From positions 1-47,759 of the forward strand of contig JAHFRA010000022.1 in the NCBI GenBank assembly GCA_023259035.1: a stretch of 47,759 nt of DNA, read 5' to 3'. The stretch is from Gallionella sp. Its GTDB lineage: Bacteria; Pseudomonadota; Gammaproteobacteria; Burkholderiales; Gallionellaceae. This document shows, in pieces, positions 33,777-42,035 of the stretch. Under the pieces are notes generated by a model. That model was not told the origin of the DNA and ran no database searches. It worked only from the letters and a program-made list of their open reading frames with translations. Each line of letters opens with the position of its first letter. Position 1 is the stretch's first letter. Position numbers and translations under genes: made by a program.

Positions 33777-34892
33777 ATGAAAAATAAAACCTTTACACAT
33801 GGACCTGATTGTTCTATGAACGCCTGCGTTGGAGAAAATTCTGGAGCGGACAATGAGTATGGATACAGTCTTGGGTTTTCGCAGGCAGTCGAGGTAATGA
33901 TTGCTGCTGCAAAAGAGCAGTCGTATTTTGATCCAGATACTGGTGAGCCTAAGGGCGTCTTTATGGATGTTCTTATTTACCCAATCTGTTTTTGCGCTCG
34001 CCATCACATAGAATTGTTTATCAAGCGGCAAATAGCTATCGTTTCTAGCCTTCGAGGGGAAGCTGATGGCAAGTTGGAAGGTCATGATATAGGTGAGTTG
34101 TGGCTTAGTTTGAAGGCATACTGTGCTGCGGATCGGCGCTTGCCACCGCTCGCTGACGTGATGGAGGAGGTCATAGACGACTTCGCATCAATTGATCAAA
34201 CGGGACAGACGTTTAGATACCATACTGACCTCTCAAAAAAGCAACACCTTAATGATGTTCCACGGATTAATATTGCCTTGCTCTCTGAGCGGTTTAAGCG
34301 ATTGAGCAATTCCATTGAAGAGTTTGAACTTATGACTGAGTACTTGCGACGGGAATATGCCCAAGGTAACACTACACCTGAGCTCTCGCGAGAGGATATT
34401 CGTTTACTGGCGAAGTCGTTACCGCCGAGAAGCTTGTGGGGAACTCCTTTATTCGGCGAGGTGAAGCAGCAGTTTATGGCTGACAAGAAACTGTCTGGCA
34501 GGGCATTTTGCAGAGCAGTAAAGATTATTGAGAGTCACCGTGAATTTTCTTCGCTAATCGGTGTTGAACTGCCACTTTCCGAGCTAAAGCCGGATGTTTT
34601 TTCGCGGTTGCTCCAGATTAAACAAGCCGACGACCTGAATAGCATTTCACGCGAGGAGTGGGCATCAATGTCTGCTGTGTGTGAGGTAGGGAGAGTCGAT
34701 GTTTTCAGCGAAGTATATAACTGGTTGCCTCAGTACATTATGTCGGACGATTATCCCGATTACTTTTCGCCAGCTGACACAATGCGTGATGTGCTTAGCA
34801 GAAATAACCGATTTGGCATTGGGCTACAAAAGCTGGGACAAACAACGCTTCTTGAAATTTTCAACAATCTTTTTCCGCCGCAGCCAAAGTGA
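33777..34892 (+). CDS. Unknown protein with HEPN-like N-terminal region
   Basis: 371 residues; AGGTG seven nt upstream supports the ATG. No membrane segment. Residues ~62-165 have a helical pattern (LIYPICFCARHHIELFIKRQ ... EGHDIGELWLSLK ... FRYHTD) that recalls HEPN-fold proteins, many of which are RNases in toxin-antitoxin or phage-defence systems. A canonical Rx4-6H motif is not clear, so the assignment is only suggestive. The C-terminal half is unrecognised. Base composition is visibly more AT-rich than neighbouring genes, which points to acquisition. It is the only gene between two long inverted repeats. Confidence 0.6.
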   Translation: MKNKTFTHGPDCSMNACVGENSGADNEYGYSLGFSQAVEVMIAAAKEQSYFDPDTGEPKGVFMDVLIYPICFCARHHIELFIKRQIAIVSSLRGEADGKLEGHDIGELWLSLKAYCAADRRLPPLADVMEEVIDDFASIDQTGQTFRYHTDLSKKQHLNDVPRINIALLSERFKRLSNSIEEFELMTEYLRREYAQGNTTPELSREDIRLLAKSLPPRSLWGTPLFGEVKQQFMADKKLSGRAFCRAVKIIESHREFSSLIGVELPLSELKPDVFSRLLQIKQADDLNSISREEWASMSAVCEVGRVDVFSEVYNWLPQYIMSDDYPDYFSPADTMRDVLSRNNRFGIGLQKLGQTTLLEIFNNLFPPQPK

Positions 34893-34936
34893 GGGTGTGA
34901 AATTTAAAGGGTCAGTTCAGCATCGCATTTGATTTC

Positions 34937-34967
34937 AAGGCATGGTGAGCGCAGCTCACCATGCCTT
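34937..34967 (+). terminator. Hairpin at the end of the cargo gene
   Basis: A perfect 14-bp stem AAGGCATGGTGAGC/GCTCACCATGCCTT with loop GCA, 44 nt after the stop at 34892, followed by ATTGCTTTTTGG. It belongs to the right repeat arm. The left arm has an imperfect version (33641 region). It may terminate the cargo gene's transcript. Confidence 0.6.
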
Positions 34968-35310
34968 ATTGCTTTTTGGTTTTGATTTTCCCTCCCCTGA
35001 GCGCCGCCGAGTAGCGGAGGCTGGTCAGGGGATTTCGGCGAGGACTGTCTGAGCGCGTAGCGCGAGTTCCGCAGCCGCCTGACCAGTCGAGCAACGCAGG
35101 GAACCCGAAGGGCGGCAAACCGGGGTCGCCTTTTCTTTGGTTGCTTTCTTTTTGGCGAAGCAAAAGAAAGTGACTAGCTGCCGGGCTACCCCCGGCGGTG
35201 TTGATTTTGATTTTTAAGTTCGCACACTGCACCCTTCGATACCTCAGGGCGAACGGCGTTAAATGTCGTGCCGCCCTCGGCAACCGTGCATAGATCGCGG
35301 ATATTTATTC

Positions 35311-35339
35311 TCGACATAGTGCAATAGTTGCACTATGAT
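35311..35339 (+). promoter_or_regulatory. Promoter with overlapping palindromic operator for the DUF4160 operon
   Basis: A -35 TCGACA (35311-35316), 17-bp spacer and -10 TATGAT (35334-35339), each one mismatch from consensus. A perfect 10-bp dyad CATAGTGCAA-TAG-TTGCACTATG spans 35315-35337, covering the spacer and touching both hexamers. The expected transcription start is at or next to the ATG at 35346, so the mRNA would be leaderless. The HTH protein encoded by the second gene is the likely ligand. Confidence 0.72.
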
Positions 35340-35345
35340 TCACAC

Positions 35346-35582
35346 ATGCCACGTATTCAATCTTTCGATTCTTGCCAAATCAGCATTTACCCCAAGGATC
35401 ACATGCCGCCGCATTTTCATGTGCTGGCAGGCGATGGGCGGGAGTGGTTGGTCAGAATTGATAACGGTGAAGTGCTGGAGGGTGACCGCAGTACCCGCTC
35501 TATCCGGGTCGCGTTGGAATGGGCGGCAGTACCTGCAAACCGCGACAGGCTGCTGCATATTTTTTGGGAGTTGCACACATGA
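35346..35582 (+). CDS. DUF4160 protein (probable toxin-antitoxin partner)
   Basis: 78 residues: MPRIQSFDSCQISIYPKDHM followed by PPHFHVLAGDGREWLVRIDNGEVLEG. The YxxDHxPPHFHV block defines DUF4160. DUF4160 genes usually sit directly before DUF2442 genes, a two-gene unit often listed as toxin-antitoxin-like. The ATG at 35346 lies where the mRNA probably begins, so no ribosome site is expected and none is seen. Its stop overlaps the next start (ATGA). Confidence 0.86.
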   Translation: MPRIQSFDSCQISIYPKDHMPPHFHVLAGDGREWLVRIDNGEVLEGDRSTRSIRVALEWAAVPANRDRLLHIFWELHT

Positions 35583-36034
35583 AAAATCGGGATCGCTTCC
35601 GCTTAACTAAAGCCAAGGCGCTGAAAAATTCGTGCCTTAAACTGTCTTATGCCGACGGTGCAGATTTTAATGTTGATCTGTCCGATTGGATCAAGTCATC
35701 GTCATTCTTGAAGCCGCTGCAAGAACAAAATCTTTTTGCCTCGGCCAAGTTAAGCGAGTTTGGGCGTTCAGTTGAGTTTGGGAAAGGCGAAATTGACTTG
35801 GCCGCTGATAATCTGCGCAATCTTGCGATAGAGCAGTCCGGTGGCATCGGTCACGAGCGCATTTGGAATTGGATGCACGAAAACAGTTTGACCCTGGACA
35901 GAGCCGCAGAAGTTCTGGGCATCAGCCGCCGCATGCTGGCCTATTATCGTAACGGCGAAAAACCGATCCCGCGCCATATCTGGCTTGCTTGCGTCGGATG
36001 GGAAACACTTCAAAAGCACGGCAAAGCAGCTTAA
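35579..36034 (+). CDS. DUF2442 protein with C-terminal HTH
   Basis: 151 residues. Residues ~12-85 are a DUF2442 domain (KLSYADGADFNVDLSDWI ... FASAKLSEFGRSVEFGKGEIDL). Residues ~98-140 form a helix-turn-helix (LTLDRAAEVLGISRRMLAYYRNGEKPIP) of XRE/Cro type. It overlaps the DUF4160 gene by four bases. The HTH makes it the likely repressor of its own promoter at 35311-35339; if the pair is a toxin-antitoxin unit, this would be the antitoxin. Confidence 0.86.
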   Translation: MKNRDRFRLTKAKALKNSCLKLSYADGADFNVDLSDWIKSSSFLKPLQEQNLFASAKLSEFGRSVEFGKGEIDLAADNLRNLAIEQSGGIGHERIWNWMHENSLTLDRAAEVLGISRRMLAYYRNGEKPIPRHIWLACVGWETLQKHGKAA

Positions 36035-36056
36035 CCGCTCCCTGCATAATATGTAA

Positions 36057-36101
36057 GATACCAAACTCCGATGTTCTTGGCTAAAGCCAAAAGTTGGTAT
36101 C
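36057..36101 (+). promoter_or_regulatory. Nested hairpin in the aroA-cmk leader
   Basis: Outer arms GATACCAA/TTGGTATC (36057-36064 with 36094-36101) enclose an inner TTGGC-TAAA-GCCAA hairpin (36077-36081 with 36086-36090). It lies between the DUF2442 gene stop and the aroA ATG at 36135, which has no evident ribosome site. It may be a terminator for the upstream pair, or a leader element; there is no T tract. Confidence 0.4.
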
Positions 36102-36134
36102 ATCTCGCCCTCGCAAAAATCGCTACGCAGCACT

Positions 36135-38159
36135 ATGTCTTCCATAAATCATATTGACCTCCCACCGCTATTAACCGCCCACGGCACGATCACGTTGCCC
36201 GGCTCGAAGAGCATTTCCAATCGCGTGCTGTTGCTGGCTGCGTTGTCAAAAGGTGCGACCGAGGTGCGCGATGTGCTGCTGTCGGACGATACCGAACGCA
36301 TGCTGGATGGCCTGCGTACCCTCGGCGTCGGCGTGGAGCAACTCGACAAGCATGTGTTCCGCGTGACCGGTTGCGGCGGCAATTTTCCGGTCAAGGATGC
36401 GGAATTGTTTCTGGGTAATGCGGGCACCGCATTTCGTCCGCTGACCGCGGCGCTGGCGTTGTCCGGCGGGCATTACAAACTGTCCGGCGTGGCGCGCATG
36501 CACGAGCGACCGATCGGCGATCTGGTGGATGCGCTGGGGGCATTGGGCGCGAACATTGACTATCTGGGCAACGAAGGTTTTCCGCCGCTGGAGATAAAGC
36601 CACCCTCTGATGGAACTACTAGCCATTCGACTAGCCCGTCAAACGACAACGGGCAAGTCGCTGGTTATCCCCAATCCTCTCCCTTGGAGGGAGAGGGAGT
36701 AAATAAGGTCAGCGTGCGCGGCGATGTGTCGAGCCAGTTTCTTACCGCGTTGCTGATGGCGCTGCCGCTGCTGGATCGCGCGGTGACGGTGGAGGTGGTT
36801 GGCGAGCTGATTTCCAAACCGTATATCGAGATCACGCTGGCGATGATGAAGCGCTTTGATGTGGACGTTTCGCGCGACGGCTGGCGCAGCTTCACGGTGG
36901 CGGCGGGCAGCCGCTATGTGTCGCCGGGGGTGATCTACGTGGAGGGCGATGCTTCGTCGGCCTCGTATTTTCTGGCGGCGGGCGCGATCGGCGGCGGGCC
37001 GCTGCGCATCGAAGGCGTGGGCAGCGACAGCATCCAGGGCGATGTGCGCTTCGCCGACGCGCTGGCGTCGATGGGCGCGCAGATCGAACAGGGGCCGAAC
37101 TGGATGGAGGCGCGTGCGCCCGCAAGCGGCAAGTTGAAAGGCATCGATCTGGATTGCAACCATATTCCCGATGCGGCGATGACGCTGGCGGTGGCGGCGC
37201 TGTTCGCCGACGGCACAACCACGCTGCGCAACATCGCCAGTTGGCGCGTCAAGGAAACCGACCGCATCGCGGCGATGGCGACCGAATTGCGCAAGGTCGG
37301 CGCGACGGTGGAGGAGGGTGCGGATTACATTCGCATCACGCCGCCGGAAAAAATAAAACACGTAGCGATCGATACCTACGACGATCACCGCATGGCGATG
37401 TGTTTCTCGCTCGCGGCGTTTGGTGCGGAGGGGATGCGCATCAACGATCCCGGCTGTGTCGCCAAGACCTTTCCCGATTATTTCGCGGCCTTCGCCAGTG
37501 TGGCGCAGGCCGTGCCGGTGATCGCAATCGACGGGCCATCGGCTTCGGGCAAAGGCACGGTGGCGCAGCGTGTCGCCGCGAAGCTCGGCTATCACTACCT
37601 CGACAGCGGCGCGCTGTATCGCCTGCTGGCGCTGGCCGCACAGCAGCATGGCGTAGTGCTGGACGACGAAGCAGGCCTGGCGGCATTGGCCGAACGCATG
37701 GATATCCGCTTTGAGGGCGAACAAATCTGGCTGGATGGCGCGCTGGCGGGCGATGAGTTGCGCGGCGAGCAATGCGCGACGGCGGCCTCGAAAGTGGCGG
37801 CGTTGCCCAGGGTGCGCGCCGCGCTGCTGAACAAGCAACATGCCTTCCGCCGCGCGCCGGGCCTGGTGGCGGACGGGCGTGACATGGCTTCGGTGGTGTT
37901 TCCCGATGCGGCGTTGAAGATATTTCTGACCGCCAGCGCCGGGGCGCGCGCCGAACGCCGATATAAGCAGTTGAAAGAAAAAGGAATGGATGCTAATATC
38001 GCCGCCCTTTTGCAGGATATACAGGCGCGCGACGAGCGGGATACCCGGCGTAGTGTGGCTCCGCTGCAACAGGCAACGGGTGCAAGTCTGCTGGACACCA
38101 CGGCTCTGAATATCGGGCAGGCGGTGCAGGAAGTGCTGATACGCTACCCGCAGAAGTAA
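36135..38159 (+). CDS. aroA-cmk: Fused EPSP synthase / cytidylate kinase
   Basis: 674 residues in one frame. Residues 1-458 are Aro[58 protein letters not shown], the [11 protein letters not shown] and [13 protein letters not shown] motifs and YDDHRMAM. From residue 460 a complete Cmk follows: [12 protein letters not shown]-loop, [14 protein letters not shown] and RDERDTRRS. They act in the shikimate pathway and CMP phosphorylation respectively. aroA-cmk-rpsA-ihfB is a conserved order; here the first two are joined, as in some other betaproteobacteria. An insertion of about 32 residues (159-190) interrupts the AroA half. Confidence 0.95.
   Translation: MSSINHIDLPPLLTAHGTITLPGSKSISNRVLLLAALSKGATEVRDVLLSDDTERMLDGLRTLGVGVEQLDKHVFRVTGCGGNFPVKDAELFLGNAGTAFRPLTAALALSGGHYKLSGVARMHERPIGDLVDALGALGANIDYLGNEGFPPLEIKPPSDGTTSHSTSPSNDNGQVAGYPQSSPLEGEGVNKVSVRGDVSSQFLTALLMALPLLDRAVTVEVVGELISKPYIEITLAMMKRFDVDVSRDGWRSFTVAAGSRYVSPGVIYVEGDASSASYFLAAGAIGGGPLRIEGVGSDSIQGDVRFADALASMGAQIEQGPNWMEARAPASGKLKGIDLDCNHIPDAAMTLAVAALFADGTTTLRNIASWRVKETDRIAAMATELRKVGATVEEGADYIRITPPEKIKHVAIDTYDDHRMAMCFSLAAFGAEGMRINDPGCVAKTFPDYFAAFASVAQAVPVIAIDGPSASGKGTVAQRVAAKLGYHYLDSGALYRLLALAAQQHGVVLDDEAGLAALAERMDIRFEGEQIWLDGALAGDELRGEQCATAASKVAALPRVRAALLNKQHAFRRAPGLVADGRDMASVVFPDAALKIFLTASAGARAERRYKQLKEKGMDANIAALLQDIQARDERDTRRSVAPLQQATGASLLDTTALNIGQAVQEVLIRYPQK
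36609..36697 (+). repeat. Two repeat modules inserted in frame within aroA
   Basis: 36609-36668 is a 60-bp module (20 codons, Asp159-Tyr178) matching 40343-40402 at 47 of 60 positions, without gaps. Directly after it, 36676-36696 is a CCTCTCCCT/AGGGAGAGG palindrome like that at 33328. Together they encode the segment between PPLEIKPPS and [11 protein letters not shown], which in other AroA proteins is a short loop. Both keep the reading frame. Confidence 0.8.
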
Positions 38160-38235
38160 GGTTCCGCGCCACTCTCAAGGGTGCGGATTATTTAACTAAC
38201 CGCCGTGTGAACGGTATTAATCTTAGGTATATCCG

Positions 38236-39951
38236 ATGAACTCAACCGCAGCAGCAGTACAAAACCCCGATAGTTTCGCCGCAATGTTTGAAGAAAGTTT
38301 GACGCGCAAGGAAATGCGCGCCGGCGAACTGATTACCGCACAAGTCGTGCGCGTCGACCACAACATGGTGGTCGTGAATGCCGGACTGAAGTCCGAAAGT
38401 TTAATTGCGATCGAGGAATTCCTCGACGCTAAAGGCGAGCTGGAAATCAAGGCGGGTGATTTTGTCACCGTCGCGATCGAGTCGCTGGAAAACGGCTATG
38501 GCGAGACCAAGCTGTCGCGCGAAAAAGCCAAGCGCCTGGCCGCATGGCACGACCTGGAATTGGCCATGGAAGAAGGCCGTATCGTGGAAGGCTTTGTCAG
38601 CGGCAAGGTCAAGGGCGGTCTGACCGCGATGGTCAACGGCATCCGCGCGTTCCTGCCCGGTTCGCTGGTTGACATCCGTCCGGTCAAGGACACCACGCCT
38701 TACGAAAACAAGACCATGGAATTGAAGGTCATCAAGCTGGATCGCAAGCGCAACAACGTGGTGGTTTCCCGCCGCGCCGTGATGGAAGCAAGCATGGGCG
38801 CCGACCGCGAAGCGGTCATGGAAAATCTCAAGGAAGGCGCAATCGTCAAGGGCGTGGTCAAGAACATCACCGACTACGGCGCGTTCGTTGACCTGGGCGG
38901 CATCGACGGCCTGTTGCATATCACCGATCTGGCATGGCGCCGCGTGAAGCACCCTTCCGAAGTATTGACCGTCGGCGACGAAGTCGAAGCCAAGATTCTG
39001 AAGTTCGATCAGGAGAAGAACCGCGTTTCGCTGGGCATCAAGCAAATGGGCGATGATCCGTGGAACGGTCTGGCACGCCGCTACCCGCAAGGCACGCGCA
39101 TGTTCGGCAAGGTGACCAACCTGACCGACTACGGCTCATTCGTGGAAATCGAACAGGGTATCGAAGGTCTGGTGCACGTTTCCGAAATGGATTGGACCAA
39201 CAAGAATGTGCATCCTTCCAAGGTTGTGAGTTTGGGCGATGAAGTTGAAGTGATGATCCTGGAAATCGACGAAGCGCGCCGCCGCATCTCGCTGGGCATG
39301 AAGCAATGCCAATCGAACCCTTGGGATGATTTCGCGATCAACCACAAGAAGGGCGACAAGGTGAAGGGCGCGATCAAGTCGATCACCGACTTCGGCGTGT
39401 TTATCGGACTGGATGGCGGCATCGACGGTCTGGTGCATTTGTCCGACCTGTCGTGGAGCCAGCCCGGCGAAGAAGCCGTGCGCAACTACAAGAAAGGCGA
39501 CGAAGTCGAGGCCATGATATTGGCGATCGACGTGGAACGTGAACGAATCTCCCTCGGCATCAAGCAAATGGAAGGTGATCCTTTCGGCGGATTTGTATCC
39601 GGCCATGAAAAAGGCGCCGTAGTCACCGGTACTGTGAAGTCTCTGGATGCCAAGGGTGCAACTATTGCATTGGGGGGCGACGTGGAAGCGTACCTGAAGG
39701 CATCTGAAGTTTCGGCGGATCGTGTTGAAGATATTCGTACACACCTGAAAGAGGGTGACAGCGTGACTGCCGTGATCATCAATGTGGATCGCAAGAATCG
39801 CGGCATCAACCTGTCGATCAAGGCTTTGAACAAGACGGAAGAAACCGCCGCAATGCAGAAGCTTTCCTCGGAAAGTAATTCCAATGCCGGAACCACCAAT
39901 CTGGGTGCGCTGCTGAAGGCTAAAATGAGCGGCAGCAAGACTGAAGCATAA
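38236..39951 (+). CDS. rpsA: 30S ribosomal protein S1
   Basis: 571 residues with six S1 (OB-fold) repeats; recurrent hallmarks are [56 protein letters not shown] and [29 protein letters not shown]. The N-terminal [20 protein letters not shown] is standard. S1 binds mRNA leaders on the small ribosomal subunit. It lies 76 bp after aroA-cmk and 13 bp before ihfB in the usual order. Confidence 0.98.
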   Translation: MNSTAAAVQNPDSFAAMFEESLTRKEMRAGELITAQVVRVDHNMVVVNAGLKSESLIAIEEFLDAKGELEIKAGDFVTVAIESLENGYGETKLSREKAKRLAAWHDLELAMEEGRIVEGFVSGKVKGGLTAMVNGIRAFLPGSLVDIRPVKDTTPYENKTMELKVIKLDRKRNNVVVSRRAVMEASMGADREAVMENLKEGAIVKGVVKNITDYGAFVDLGGIDGLLHITDLAWRRVKHPSEVLTVGDEVEAKILKFDQEKNRVSLGIKQMGDDPWNGLARRYPQGTRMFGKVTNLTDYGSFVEIEQGIEGLVHVSEMDWTNKNVHPSKVVSLGDEVEVMILEIDEARRRISLGMKQCQSNPWDDFAINHKKGDKVKGAIKSITDFGVFIGLDGGIDGLVHLSDLSWSQPGEEAVRNYKKGDEVEAMILAIDVERERISLGIKQMEGDPFGGFVSGHEKGAVVTGTVKSLDAKGATIALGGDVEAYLKASEVSADRVEDIRTHLKEGDSVTAVIINVDRKNRGINLSIKALNKTEETAAMQKLSSESNSNAGTTNLGALLKAKMSGSKTEA

Positions 39952-39964
39952 GCTGGGGAATAGC

Positions 39965-40252
39965 ATGACTCGTTCTGATTTGATTGCCAGGCTCGCCGAG
40001 TTGCACCCGCAACTGCAGGCTAGGGATGCCGAGTTTGCGGTTAAAGTGATTCTGGATACGCTGTCAGTCACACTGTCGCGTGGCGGGCGTGTCGAGATTC
40101 GGGGTTTTGGCAGCTTTGGTCTGAATTATCGCCCCCCGCGTCAGGGGCGCAATCCCAAGACCGGTGACAAGGTAAAAGTGCCGGCCAAGTATGTGCCGCA
40201 TTTCAAGGCGGGCAAGGAATTGAGAGAGCGAGTCTGCGATCAGAAGCCATGA
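39965..40252 (+). CDS. ihfB: Integration host factor, beta subunit
   Basis: 95 residues of the HU/IHF family: [45 protein letters not shown] and the C-terminal [14 protein letters not shown]. The position directly after rpsA and the sequence type identify the beta subunit. With IhfA it bends DNA sharply at specific sites. A rho-independent terminator follows at 40275. Confidence 0.96.
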   Translation: MTRSDLIARLAELHPQLQARDAEFAVKVILDTLSVTLSRGGRVEIRGFGSFGLNYRPPRQGRNPKTGDKVKVPAKYVPHFKAGKELRERVCDQKP

Positions 40253-40274
40253 TTCTGGTTTGAAGCAGTTCAAG

Positions 40275-40308
40275 TGGCGGCATATCGGAAGGTATTGCCG
40301 CCATTTTT
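40275..40308 (+). terminator. Rho-independent terminator after ihfB
   Basis: Stem TGGCGGCA/TGCCGCCA (40275-40282 with 40296-40303), 13-base loop, then TTTTT. It is 22 nt past the ihfB stop and directly before the element at 40311. Confidence 0.88.
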
Positions 40309-40310
40309 AA

Positions 40311-40509
40311 GGGAGTCCTAGAAATCCAGATTTCATCCAACTGATGGAACTGCTAGCCATTCCACTAGGCCGAAAAAAAACGGCAACCAAGTGGCTGGTT
40401 ATGCTGTGTTGCGTAAAAATTCCTTGCTTGCATGTAAAACATATGCGGCGCGGCGGAAATTTTTTCCGTGCCTTGCATTTGGGCGAACTCTGAACTTTTA
40501 GAGGCTCCC
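40311..40509. mobile_element. MITE-like element 2 (199 bp) with nested 60-bp module
   Basis: In reverse orientation this is element 1 (30350-30490): ends GGGAGCCTCTAAAAGTTCAG and GGGAGTCCTAGAAATCCAGA, with shared interior blocks such as GTTCGCC(C/A)AAATGCAAGGC and GCGCCGCATATGTTTTA. It is 58 bp longer because a 60-bp module (40343-40402) sits within it near one end. That module is the one also found inside aroA. The element lies between the ihfB terminator and lapA and has no coding capacity. Confidence 0.75.
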
Positions 40510-40548
40510 TTTATGCTATTGTTGCAACGGTTTTTTTCGGGGTGAGCC

Positions 40549-40845
40549 ATGCATTATTTCAATTGGTTGTTGCGTGCGGTTTTGTTCATCGTGCTACTTG
40601 GATTCGCAGCCAAGAATGACCAGCCGGTCACATTGCGCTATTTTTTCGGTTATGAATGGCAGTCTTCGCTGGTGATTGTGCTGCTGATATTTTTTGCCGC
40701 CGGTGCAACGGTTGGCGTACTCGCGATGTTCGCCAATGTACTGCAACAGCGTCGCGAAATTGCGCGCCTGAAACGCGATATCCGGGTCAAGAACAAACTC
40801 GCCGGTGTCGGCGAGACGCAGCAAACACCCATTCAACCCTCCTGA
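40549..40845 (+). CDS. lapA: LapA-family inner-membrane protein (DUF1049)
   Basis: 98 residues with two membrane helices (~5-22 and ~40-63) and a basic helical tail (QQRREIARLKRDIRVKNKLA). Motif KNDQPVTLRYFFGYEWQSSLVIVLL is typical of LapA (YciS). It lies 11 bp before lapB, as in enterobacteria. With LapB it takes part in the control of LPS synthesis at the inner membrane. Confidence 0.9.
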   Translation: MHYFNWLLRAVLFIVLLGFAAKNDQPVTLRYFFGYEWQSSLVIVLLIFFAAGATVGVLAMFANVLQQRREIARLKRDIRVKNKLAGVGETQQTPIQPS

Positions 40846-40856
40846 TATTCTCTGGT

Positions 40857-42035
40857 ATGGAATTTGAACCCTGGATGCTGCTTATCTTTCCGCTGTTCTT
40901 CGGCATGGGATGGTTGGCTGCACGCACCGACATCAAGGAGCTGCTCTCCGAATCGAGTGCGTTGCCGCAGTCATATTTTCAGGGGCTGAACTTCCTGCTC
41001 AACGAGCAGCAGGACAAGGCCATCGAAGCGTTCATCGAAGTGGTCAAAGTCGATCCGCAAACCATCGAGCTGCACTTCGCGCTGGGTAGCCTGTTCCGCC
41101 GTCGCGGCGAAGTGGATCGCGCGTTGCGTATGCACCACAATCTGGTGGACAGGGCAGACCTGGACGACAACAAACGCCAGCATGCGATATTCGAGCTGGC
41201 GCAGGATTATTTGAAAGCCGGGATTCTTGATCGCGCCGAGAGCCTGTTCCGCGAATTGGAAAACACCCCGTATGCCAAACCCGCGCTGGAGTTTTTGCTG
41301 GAGCTGTTTCAGAAGGAGCATGACTGGCTCAAGGCAATCGAGGTGGCACAACGCCTGACGGCGGTATCCGGCGGGCAGTCATACAACAAGCAGGCCGCAT
41401 TTTTCTATTGCGAACTGGCGGGCGAGGAGATCAAGGGCGGCGATCCGGCCATAGCGCGCGCGCATCTGCAACAAGCATTGGCGGTTGATCCGAATGCGGT
41501 GCGCGCCACGATGATGCTGGGCGACATGGCGGACAGCGCGGGTAAGCTTGAAGAAGCCATCAATATCTGGAAAAACATCGAGGCGCAGGATGCGCAGTAT
41601 CTGCCGCTGGTCGCGGAGCGCATGCTGAATATTTATCGCAGGCTGGATCGCGAGGCGGATGGCATTGTCCTGCTGCGCGAATATCTGGACAAATATCACT
41701 CGCTGGATTTGATGAATGTGGTGTTCGACGGCGTGCTGAAAAACGAAGGTTCTGCTGCCGCTTACAAATTGGTGCGCGACGAATTGCAGCGCAACCCGAC
41801 CTTGCTGGGGCTGGATAAATTGCTCGAAGCACGGCTGCTGGAAGTGCCGATGGACCGGCGCGCCGATGTCGAACTGGTGAAGGATCTGGTGCATAAACGC
41901 ACGCGTAATCTGGCGATGTATCACTGCGCACATTGCGGTTTCAAGGCGCGCCAGTTCTACTGGCACTGCCCGGCTTGCCAGGCATGGGACAGCTACCCGC
42001 CGCGCCGCAGCGAAGAGACCGGAATGCCTTTATGA
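40857..42035 (+). CDS. lapB: LPS assembly protein B
   Basis: 392 residues: one N-terminal membrane anchor ([22 protein letters not shown]) followed by tandem TPR repeats (~35-350) and a C-terminal rubredoxin-like metal site ([18 protein letters not shown]). This is the LapB (YciM) architecture; it regulates LpxC proteolysis by FtsH and so LPS level. The frame is open 67 codons upstream inside lapA, but the 40857 ATG gives the conserved anchor. Its TGA overlaps the pyrF ATG. Confidence 0.95.
   Translation: MEFEPWMLLIFPLFFGMGWLAARTDIKELLSESSALPQSYFQGLNFLLNEQQDKAIEAFIEVVKVDPQTIELHFALGSLFRRRGEVDRALRMHHNLVDRADLDDNKRQHAIFELAQDYLKAGILDRAESLFRELENTPYAKPALEFLLELFQKEHDWLKAIEVAQRLTAVSGGQSYNKQAAFFYCELAGEEIKGGDPAIARAHLQQALAVDPNAVRATMMLGDMADSAGKLEEAINIWKNIEAQDAQYLPLVAERMLNIYRRLDREADGIVLLREYLDKYHSLDLMNVVFDGVLKNEGSAAAYKLVRDELQRNPTLLGLDKLLEARLLEVPMDRRADVELVKDLVHKRTRNLAMYHCAHCGFKARQFYWHCPACQAWDSYPPRRSEETGMPL

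Larger units (their letters stand above)
33294..35255. mobile_element. Composite bounded by long inverted repeats with one cargo gene
   Basis: The left arm (33294-33684) and the right arm (34918-35255) are inverted copies. From 33390 to 33684 the two are almost identical by eye (only scattered differences such as ACTCG/CTTCG and AGTAACC/AGCAACC), and both outer ends carry CGTTCGCCCTGAGGTATCGA. The left arm has an additional stretch (33319-33388) with a CCCTCTCCC palindrome, absent from the right arm. Between the arms lies one gene (33777-34892). The arms contain no plausible protein; sequences of this type are frequent intergenic repeats in proteobacteria. No target-site duplication is evident. 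Confidence 0.7.

Noticed and set aside
33439..33780. Open frame of over 100 codons in the left inverted-repeat arm (and its counterpart at 34966-35283)
   Set aside because: Both are translations of the repeat DNA itself, low in hydrophobic order, with no ribosome site; the same peptide appears from both arms only because they are inverted copies.
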